A stretch of 29,921 nucleotides of DNA from an uncultured Bacilli bacterium (GTDB lineage Bacteria > Bacillota_I > Bacilli_A > RF39 > UBA660), in contig CALVVC010000001.1 in the NCBI GenBank assembly GCA_944363755.1, positions 1-29,921 of the forward strand. The letters run 5' to 3'. Below the pieces are notes generated by a model. The model saw only the letters and a program-made list of their open reading frames with translations, ran no database searches and had not been told where the DNA came from. Positions within the stretch are counted from its first letter, which is position 1. The number at the start of each line of letters is the position of its first letter. This document shows positions 24,643-29,921 of the stretch, piece by piece. The translations under genes were made by a program, and so were the position numbers.

Positions 24643-24714
24643 ATAAAAAACAACGAACTTTACACAATAATCCTCCTATTATTTATAGCAATATCTATAT
24701 ATTATAATAGATAG
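24643..24714 (+). pseudogene. Possible toxin relic: hydrophobic frame without start
   Basis: An open frame ending in TAG reads KNNELYTII, then LLLFIAISIYYNR. Its end resembles toxin A (LLFIIISLIYR), with the same charged-then-hydrophobic layout and an Arg as last residue. No ATG, GTG or TTG and no SD precede it in frame. It may be a decayed copy of a toxin A-like gene, or chance in AT-rich DNA. Confidence 0.25.
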
Positions 24715-24836
24715 ATAAATAAATCTTGTGAAATTTCATTGATATATTAATGATAACATAGTTTGATATAAGTATCAAAGGAATAACATTAAAAAACACA
24801 AATTTATATAATAATTTATTGAGCTATAGAATTAAA

Positions 24837-24842
24837 TATAAT
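24837..24842 (+). promoter_or_regulatory. Possible -10 for the toxin B transcript
   Basis: Perfect TATAAT at 24837-24842 with only a weak -35 (TTTATT, 24815-24820, 16-bp spacer). The predicted start near 24849 puts the segment complementary to the RNA 3' end (24855-24868) at the extreme 5' end. Between 24715 and 24830 I see nothing recognisable. Confidence 0.5.
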
Positions 24843-24878
24843 ACAATCAATACAGAGAACATTTAATGGTTGGGTGTT

Positions 24879-24903
24879 ATCTCCAAGTATCTATTTGGAG
24901 GTG
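24879..24903 (+). promoter_or_regulatory. SD-sequestering hairpin of candidate toxin B
   Basis: ATCTCCAA (24879-24886) pairs with TTGGAGGT (24895-24902) with one G-U, loop GTATCTAT. The SD GGAGGTG (24897-24903) is almost wholly inside the 3' arm. Confidence 0.7.
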
Positions 24904-24909
24904 ATGCAT

Positions 24910-25002
24910 ATGAGTAAAAAAGACTTTTTAATATCGACATTACTTTTTATAATGATTTTACTTATTGTATTACTTTTTGTAGTTATAATCATATTAATAT
25001 AA
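24910..25002 (+). CDS. Candidate type I toxin B: 30-residue hydrophobic peptide
   Basis: 30 codons plus TAA. The start MSKKDF is followed by about 24 residues made almost only of Leu, Ile, Val and Phe, a single TM helix. I use ATG 24910, 6 nt after GGAGGTG; two codons upstream another ATG touches the SD and is unlikely. It is unlike toxin A in sequence but has the same architecture: SD in a hairpin, complementary mRNA ends and a convergent antisense RNA. A membrane-acting toxin role is inferred. Confidence 0.65.
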   Translation: MSKKDFLISTLLFIMILLIVLLFVVIIILI

Positions 25003-25047
25003 AAACAAAAAGAAAGCACCTAACTAAACAGCAGTTTAATTAGGTGC
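25003..25047 (-). terminator. Minus-strand terminator of antisense RNA B
   Basis: A 14-position stem (25016-25029 with 25034-25047, one mismatch, 4-nt loop), followed on the minus strand by TTTCTTTTTGTTTTT (25015-25001). On the plus strand no T tract follows, so it is directional. It may also stop read-through from the minus-strand gene at 25172. Confidence 0.85.
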
Positions 25048-25123
25048 ACACACTTTATTGGAGTGCACTCAACACTTGCGACATTGAATGTTCTCATTTT
25101 TATTTTATGTCAATTTCTTTGAC
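25003..25123 (-). ncRNA. Candidate antisense RNA B (antitoxin)
   Basis: From the minus-strand promoter at 25130-25158, the RNA would start at about 25123 with the 5' hairpin GTCAA-AGAAA-TTGAC. It would end at a strong terminator directly beside the toxin stop codon, about 120 nt in all. It is fully complementary to the 3' UTR of the toxin mRNA. Confidence 0.65.
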
Positions 25124-25164
25124 AAATACATAATATCATATTTCTATGTAATTGTCAAAGTATC
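25094..25164 (-). repeat. 71-bp repeat, copy 2, carrying the antisense promoter
   Basis: 68 of 71 identical to 20635-20705. The -35, -10 and 5' hairpin are unchanged between copies; the differences lie in the spacer and upstream of the -35. Confidence 0.9.
25130..25158 (-). promoter_or_regulatory. Antisense promoter B
   Basis: Minus strand: TTGACA (25158-25153), a 17-bp spacer ending in TGA, then TATTAT (25135-25130). It lies 14 bp beyond the end of the minus-strand transferase gene. Confidence 0.8.
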
Positions 25165-25171
25165 AGGTGAA

Positions 25172-26419
25172 TTACTTAAATATAGTTTTAACACCTAAAT
25201 ACTCTGGAAAGTATTTTCTTGCCATATTAGTATATTTAGGATTAATTATCAAATCATACTCTCCAACTAATTCAATAACTTCACCACCAAAGTTCTTTTT
25301 ATAGTTATATGAGTTTGCAAGTTTGTTATTAGAATCAGTAATATCACCAATTTCATACAAATTATAATACTTATAACCATTCTCAATTGCACATTTAATC
25401 ATTTCATAATGAAGAGTATAAGAAGCATCTAACTTGTTATATTCATCTACTGTACCACCATATAATGATACAATTTCATTACCTATAGTTATAAACATAT
25501 AAATACCCATACTAACATCATCACTACATTTAGAAAAGTATTCTTTTAAACTCTCAAGTCTTTTTATTTCTTTTTCATCTTCTAATTCTTTATCAATAAA
25601 ATATTCATCTGTCATTTTCGAGTTATGATAATTATTTATTCTAACTTCTTTCTCTTTATTAACATCAATAATCATATTATCAATATTACTAATAACTTCT
25701 TCTCTTTTAAAATATACTTCTTTAAACTTAATATCACCATCAAAAGCTTGCTTCAAGTCTTGAAAGAAAGCTATAGTAGGAGAAATTGTATTATATTTTT
25801 TACTTTCTTCGTTAATTATAGTTATAAACTTATCTACATCTTTAAAATCTAAATCTCTAACTTTAAATCCAAGCCTTTCATTTCTTCTAACAATTTGTCT
25901 TGCTTTTGGACTAAAACCATTAAAGACATCTTCTATATTTTTATCTTTTAAATTAATTCTGCTAAGCCATTTAGGTTGTATTTTATCGGTTGTTTTAACA
26001 AAGCCAGCATGTTCTAAATTAATTTTAACAAAGTCATTATAGACTCCCCCTTCTATTATATTTCCTTCACTATCTCTATCCCTTACCAAAATATAAGGAT
26101 CAATCTTTAGAAATATTCCATGCTTTTCTATAATAAATTTTTTTACTTTCTCAGTAAACTCTTTTAATAATTCTTCATTTTTATAATCAATTAAAAATCC
26201 TCTAGGAGCATAAAAAACTCTAATTTTTTTTCTTATCTCACAAGAAAGAAGTAAACTGGCTCCTACAATTTTTTCTTTAATAAAACATCCTACATAATAA
26301 GCGTGAAATTTATCTCCTTCCATAAACCTCCCCCAAAAGCTTGTTTGTTGAAAACTACCAAAGGGGTGATTAAGAGCATAATTATCAAATTCTTTTTTTG
26401 AAAGTTCTCTAAGTTCCAT
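25172..26419 (-). CDS. FemABX-type aminoacyl/peptidyl transferase 1
   Basis: A FemABX-family enzyme, which adds amino acids from aminoacyl-tRNA to the lipid II stem peptide to build interpeptide bridges. The first ATG is at 26422, but ATG 26419 has the better spacing from GAGGTGAT; 415 residues. Markers: GSFQQTSFWGRF (22-33), FYAPRGFLIDY (70-80), ILKIDPY-like block near 104-110 and GG(T) with a YxxN core after 320. A helical, Lys/Glu-rich arm at about 240-300 fits the tRNA-binding coiled coil of FemA. Its residue specificity cannot be told. It is divergent from the flippase operon. Own promoter at 26441-26469. Confidence 0.9.
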   Translation of the reverse strand: MELRELSKKEFDNYALNHPFGSFQQTSFWGRFMEGDKFHAYYVGCFIKEKIVGASLLLSCEIRKKIRVFYAPRGFLIDYKNEELLKEFTEKVKKFIIEKHGIFLKIDPYILVRDRDSEGNIIEGGVYNDFVKINLEHAGFVKTTDKIQPKWLSRINLKDKNIEDVFNGFSPKARQIVRRNERLGFKVRDLDFKDVDKFITIINEESKKYNTISPTIAFFQDLKQAFDGDIKFKEVYFKREEVISNIDNMIIDVNKEKEVRINNYHNSKMTDEYFIDKELEDEKEIKRLESLKEYFSKCSDDVSMGIYMFITIGNEIVSLYGGTVDEYNKLDASYTLHYEMIKCAIENGYKYYNLYEIGDITDSNNKLANSYNYKKNFGGEVIELVGEYDLIINPKYTNMARKYFPEYLGVKTIFK

Positions 26420-26440
26420 CATATCACCTCTATCTTCTTA

Positions 26441-26469
26441 ATTATACAATTTCCTTTAAAAGTTTTCAA
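26441..26469 (-). promoter_or_regulatory. Promoter of the minus-strand FemABX gene
   Basis: Minus strand: TTGAAA (26469-26464), a 17-bp spacer, then TATAAT (26446-26441). The RNA would start only a few bases before the SD. Confidence 0.72.
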
Positions 26470-26480
26470 TAATATGATAT

Positions 26481-26486
26481 TATAAT
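26481..26486 (+). promoter_or_regulatory. Possible -10 of the flippase operon
   Basis: TATAAT at 26481-26486 within TATTATAATT, about 16 nt before the SD AAATTGGAGG. No convincing -35 (TTTAAA at a long 20-bp spacing). It interleaves with the divergent promoter at 26441-26469. Confidence 0.5.
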
Positions 26487-26508
26487 TAAAGAAATTGGAG
26501 GATGTAAA

Positions 26509-28179
26509 ATGGCAAAGATTAAAACCAAAAAGAAAAAAGAAATGAAACAAAACTCTTTCTTAAATGGAGCCTTTATTGCAACTCTTGGAATAGTTGGCAG
26601 TAAAATATTAGGTATGCTTTATGTAATACCATTTTATGCCATAATAGGGGGCCAAGGTGGAGCCTTATATGGTTATGCTTACACAATCTATAATTTATTT
26701 CAGTCTTTAAGTTGTGCTGGTATTCCTAATGCTATTAGTAAAATAATTAGTGAATATCAAACCTTAGGTTATTATAATGCTAAAGAAAAAGCCTTTAGAA
26801 TAGGGCGAAAACTAGCTATATTTATGGGAATAGCCATTTTTATTATTTTATTTATCTTTGCTCCTACTATCGCTAAAGCTATTCTTGGAGACTTAGAAGG
26901 TGGTAATACCTTATCAGATGTAACTATGGTGGTAAGAGTAATTGCAACAGCTATTCTTATCGTACCAACTCTTAGTATTTATAGAGGATATTTAGAAGGC
27001 CATAAATTTATAACACCACCATCTATTAGTCAAGTACTAGAACAATTTGCAAGAGTAATCATTATAATTTTAGGTAGTTTTCTTGCAATCAATGTTTTTC
27101 ACTTATCTCTACAAACAGGAGTAGGTATCGCTGTATTCGGTGCAACAGCAGGTGCTATTATCGCTTATTTCTACTTGTTAGACAAAGTTAAAAGCAATAA
27201 AAAACAACTTCATGAAAAAACTCTTGATGTAGATGAACCTATAATTAAAACAAAAGAAATATTAATAAAAATATTTTGGTATGCCCTACCTTTTATTATG
27301 ATAGATGTCTTCAAGTCATGTTATGACTTTATTGACATGACAACTATTGTCAAAACAATGGTAAATGATATTGGCTATACTACTGCCCAAGCTGAAAATA
27401 TTATGAGTGTAATATCTACTTGGGGTAATAAAATTAATATGATAATCGTTTCTATCTCAACCGGTATTATTGTAAGTTTAATTCCAAACCTTACATCAGC
27501 ATCAGTAAAAAAAGATAAAAAAGATATACATCATAAAATAAATCAAACTCTACAAGTATTACTATTCATATCAGTTCCTATGACTTTAGGCTTATCATTT
27601 TTAGCAGAACCAGTTTGGGAAGTATTCTATGGTAACAATTCAGAATATGGAGCAGTTATCATTAGATACTTTGTCTTTGTCGCTTTAACAATCTCAACTT
27701 ATACTGCCTTAGTTTCAATTGTTCAAGTCTTAAAATACTATAAAGAAGTTTTAATATCTTTAGTAGTAGGAGTATTTATAAAGCTATTATTAAATGTTCC
27801 TTTAATTAATCTTTTCCATAATTTAGGCTTTGTACCTGTTTATGGCTCTATAACTGCAACGATTTTAGGTTATCTAGTAGGAATAATTTTATGCTTAATT
27901 TTCTTAAAGAGAAAATGTGGAGTAAGTTACATGCCAACATTTAAACTATTAGGTAAAATATTACTAACAGATATTGCAATGTTAATAGCACTTTTCATAC
28001 TAAAACTAATAGTTCCTATTTATACATCATCAAGATTATTAAATATTCCAATTATCGCTATTTATGCCATTATTGGTATATTAGTATATTTCTTTATCGC
28101 TCATAAATTTAATTTAATAGAAGAAGTATTTGGTAGTAAATTTATAAATAAAATAACTAGTAAATTTAGGAGGAAATAA
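26509..28179 (+). CDS. MurJ/YtgP-type lipid flippase (polysaccharide biosynthesis family)
   Basis: A polytopic membrane protein of 556 residues with about 14 hydrophobic segments after a Lys-rich cytoplasmic start. The N-terminal block NSFLNGAFIATLGIVGSKILGMLYVIPFYAIIG and LYGYAYTIYNLFQSLSCAGIPNAISKIISEY are typical of the SpoVB/YtgP (MOP exporter) family, whose YtgP branch flips lipid II in Firmicutes. The flanking FemABX genes, whose substrate is lipid II, support a lipid II or related role. SpoVB-like function is an alternative. SD TTGGAGG. It is 1 nt from the next gene. Confidence 0.9.
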   Translation: MAKIKTKKKKEMKQNSFLNGAFIATLGIVGSKILGMLYVIPFYAIIGGQGGALYGYAYTIYNLFQSLSCAGIPNAISKIISEYQTLGYYNAKEKAFRIGRKLAIFMGIAIFIILFIFAPTIAKAILGDLEGGNTLSDVTMVVRVIATAILIVPTLSIYRGYLEGHKFITPPSISQVLEQFARVIIIILGSFLAINVFHLSLQTGVGIAVFGATAGAIIAYFYLLDKVKSNKKQLHEKTLDVDEPIIKTKEILIKIFWYALPFIMIDVFKSCYDFIDMTTIVKTMVNDIGYTTAQAENIMSVISTWGNKINMIIVSISTGIIVSLIPNLTSASVKKDKKDIHHKINQTLQVLLFISVPMTLGLSFLAEPVWEVFYGNNSEYGAVIIRYFVFVALTISTYTALVSIVQVLKYYKEVLISLVVGVFIKLLLNVPLINLFHNLGFVPVYGSITATILGYLVGIILCLIFLKRKCGVSYMPTFKLLGKILLTDIAMLIALFILKLIVPIYTSSRLLNIPIIAIYAIIGILVYFFIAHKFNLIEEVFGSKFINKITSKFRRK

Positions 28180-28180
28180 A

Positions 28181-29404
28181 ATGACATTAAAAGAAATAGA
28201 TGTTAAGACATTTGAAAATTATGCTAAAAATAATCCTTATAGGACTTTTATGCAAACAAAACAAATAGGTAAATTAAGAGAAATAAATGGTTGGAAAACT
28301 TACTACTTAGGACTTTATGATAATAATAAACTAGTTGGAGCATCACTTTTAGTAAGTAAAAAAAGACACTTTAATAAATATGAATTTTATGCACCTCGTG
28401 GCCCTTTATTAGATTATAATAATGAAAAAGTATTGACTAGTTTTCTTTCTAAGTTAATAGAATTTGTAAAAAAACACAATGGTTATATTTTAAGAATAGA
28501 TCCATATGTTCCATATAAACAAAAAGATGGAAAAGGAAATATAGTAGAGGATGGATATGACAACACTAATATAGTAAATAATATTTTAAACCTAAAATTT
28601 ATTAAAATACCTTATGAAAAAAGAGAGCAAGTATCTACTATGTATGTTTTAGATACTAAAAATAAAACTACAGAAGAAATATTTAATAATATGAATTCCT
28701 CTACTAAAAATAAAATTAATAAGACATTAAAAAGTTGTATTGAAATAAAAGAAATAACTGAAGATAAACTAGATGAGTTTTATAATATAATGAAAGAAAC
28801 AGGTGAAAGAAAAGGTTTTGATATAAGAGATAATAATTACTATAAAAGAATGTATGAATTATTTAAAGATAGTAATGGTATTAAATATTTAATAGCAGTT
28901 ATAAATCTAAAAGATTTATTAACAAAGTTAAATCAAGAAAAAGAAACTTTACTTAAGAAACAAGAAACTATTGAAAATAACAAAAAGAATCAAGGAAAAA
29001 TAAAAGCCTTGACTGAAAACATTGAAAGTATAAATAAAAGAATTGAACTAGCTATTAAAGAAGAAAAAGAACATGGAGAAAATATTACTTTAGCAGGTTC
29101 TATGTTTATATTAACTGGAAAAGAAGTAATCTATTTAGCAGGTGGTAATCATGAAGAATTCCTACATTATAATTCTCAGTATTTGATACAGTGGGAAATG
29201 ATTAAGTATGCTATAGAAAATGGATATGATAGATATAATTTTTATGGTATTCCTAATAAACTAGATGAAAATAGTAAAGATTATGGAGTATACAAATTTA
29301 AAACAGGTTTTAATGGTTATATAGAAGAATTAATAGGAGAATTTGAAATAAAGACATCACCTATCTATTACTTAATAAAATTAATCCATAAGATAAGACA
29401 TTAA
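28181..29404 (+). CDS. FemABX-type aminoacyl/peptidyl transferase 2
   Basis: 407 residues, paralogue of the minus-strand gene 25172-26419. Shared marks: FMQTKQIGKLRE (23-34), LVGASLLVSKK, EFYAPRGPLLDYNNE (68-82), RIDPYVPY (105-112) and GGNHEEFLHYNSQYLIQWEMIKYAIENGYDRYNFYG. A coiled-coil arm of Lys/Glu/Asn at about 242-298 matches the FemA tRNA-binding arm. It starts 1 nt after the flippase gene (SD TAGGAGG in its last codons). Two copies suggest sequential addition of residues or different specificities, which cannot be told from sequence. Confidence 0.9.
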   Translation: MTLKEIDVKTFENYAKNNPYRTFMQTKQIGKLREINGWKTYYLGLYDNNKLVGASLLVSKKRHFNKYEFYAPRGPLLDYNNEKVLTSFLSKLIEFVKKHNGYILRIDPYVPYKQKDGKGNIVEDGYDNTNIVNNILNLKFIKIPYEKREQVSTMYVLDTKNKTTEEIFNNMNSSTKNKINKTLKSCIEIKEITEDKLDEFYNIMKETGERKGFDIRDNNYYKRMYELFKDSNGIKYLIAVINLKDLLTKLNQEKETLLKKQETIENNKKNQGKIKALTENIESINKRIELAIKEEKEHGENITLAGSMFILTGKEVIYLAGGNHEEFLHYNSQYLIQWEMIKYAIENGYDRYNFYGIPNKLDENSKDYGVYKFKTGFNGYIEELIGEFEIKTSPIYYLIKLIHKIRH

Positions 29405-29412
29405 GGAGTACT

Positions 29413-29921
29413 ATGAAAAGTAAAAATTTAAATGAACAATTAAAAGATTTAGAAGAAATACTCTATAGAAATAAAACTTTAAAAGAAATATTAAAACGTT
29501 TAGAAAAGTCTAATTTAAAAAATTATTATGTAGGAGCAGGATGTATTAACCAGACAGTTTTTAACTATCTTCATGGTTTTAAGATAGATGCAAATATAAA
29601 TGATTATGATATTGTTTATTATGATGAAGATACATCTTATGAAAAAGAAGATATAGTTATTAAATATGTAAAAGAGATTTTAAAAGATTTAGAAGTAGAT
29701 ATTGATATAAAAAATGAAGCCAGAGTACATCTTTGGTACAATAAGAAATATAATGCTAATAGATTACCTTATACAAGTTTAGAAGATGCTATTTCAAGAT
29801 GGGGAACAACTATAACTTGTATTGGTGTAAGGTTAGAAAATAACAACTTAATAGTAGATGCTCCTTATGGACTTAATGATTTATTTAATATGATAATAAG
29901 ACCTGTAAAAATAGATTTTAA
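29413..29921 (+). CDS. Nucleotidyltransferase-like protein (DUF925 type), cut by window end
   Basis: 169 complete codons, then the window ends. SD AAGGAG at 29403-29408 places the ATG 8 nt after the FemABX stop, so it is in the same operon. It shows GAGCINQTVFNYL (41-53), then NDYDIVYYDED (63-73) with the DxD pair Asp64/Asp66, NEARVHLWYNKKY and APYGLNDLFNMIIRP near the end of the visible part. These match my memory of the DUF925 (NTP_transf_6) nucleotidyltransferase family, whose substrate is unknown. Confidence 0.85.
   Translation, partial: MKSKNLNEQLKDLEEILYRNKTLKEILKRLEKSNLKNYYVGAGCINQTVFNYLHGFKIDANINDYDIVYYDEDTSYEKEDIVIKYVKEILKDLEVDIDIKNEARVHLWYNKKYNANRLPYTSLEDAISRWGTTITCIGVRLENNNLIVDAPYGLNDLFNMIIRPVKIDF

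Noticed and set aside
1..29921. CRISPR array, tRNA or rRNA genes, prophage or complete insertion sequence
   Set aside because: I saw no regularly spaced repeats, tRNA cloverleaf with acceptor and T-loop, rRNA sequence, transposase or phage structural gene anywhere in the window.

Overview
The window is a low-GC bacterial chromosome segment, most likely Firmicutes/Bacillota (Bacilli or a deep-branching Mollicutes-related gut lineage). Evidence: AT-rich codon use, strong AGGAGG ribosome sites, zinc-type S14, the Firmicutes S10-spc-alpha order with adk-map-infA-rpmJ, T-box leaders on tRNA synthetase genes, a YtgP/MurJ-type flippase and FemABX enzymes. UGA is a true stop here (secY ends in TGA overlapping the adk start), so this is not a mycoplasma using genetic code 4. 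I cannot name the species.

Region 1 (1-14270) is one long co-directional translation operon: a structured leader, then rpsJ-rplC-rplD-rplW-rplB-rpsS-rplV-rpsC-rplP-rpmC-rpsQ-rplN-rplX-rplE-rpsN-rpsH-rplF-rplR-rpsE-rplO-secY-adk-map-infA-rpmJ-rpsM-rpsK-rpoA-rplQ, closed by a terminator that overlaps the rplQ stop codon. rpmD (L30) is missing from its usual place between rpsE and rplO. Adk has an altered P-loop, and L3 carries an acidic tail.

Region 2 (14270-17085) is accessory. It holds two paralogous two-TM proteins of unknown function. A copy of the rplQ 3' end lies between them and shows that the pair arose by tandem duplication. A short WGLRGD-type ORF follows, possibly cut by an IS21-like end, and then a TPR protein.

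Region 3 (17085-24573) holds two T-box-controlled aminoacyl-tRNA synthetase units: a Leu T-box driving a small membrane protein plus leuS, and a Phe T-box driving pheS-pheT. A Cse60-like small protein lies between them.

The most interesting signal is a pair of candidate type I toxin-antitoxin modules on either side of pheST (about 20369-20705 and 24592-25164). Each has a 25-30 residue hydrophobic peptide ORF behind a strong Shine-Dalgarno (SD) sequence held in a hairpin. In each, the predicted 5' and 3' ends of the mRNA pair over 13-14 bp, and a convergent antisense promoter lies downstream. The antisense promoter sits in a 71-bp block that is nearly identical in the two modules (68/71) and has a consensus TTGACA, a 17-bp spacer and an extended -10. 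The toxin interiors differ in sequence but share the same architecture.

Region 4 (25166-29921) is a cell-wall cluster: a minus-strand FemABX-type transferase, then a divergent MurJ/YtgP-type flippase, a second FemABX-type transferase and a nucleotidyltransferase-like (DUF925) gene that runs off the window.
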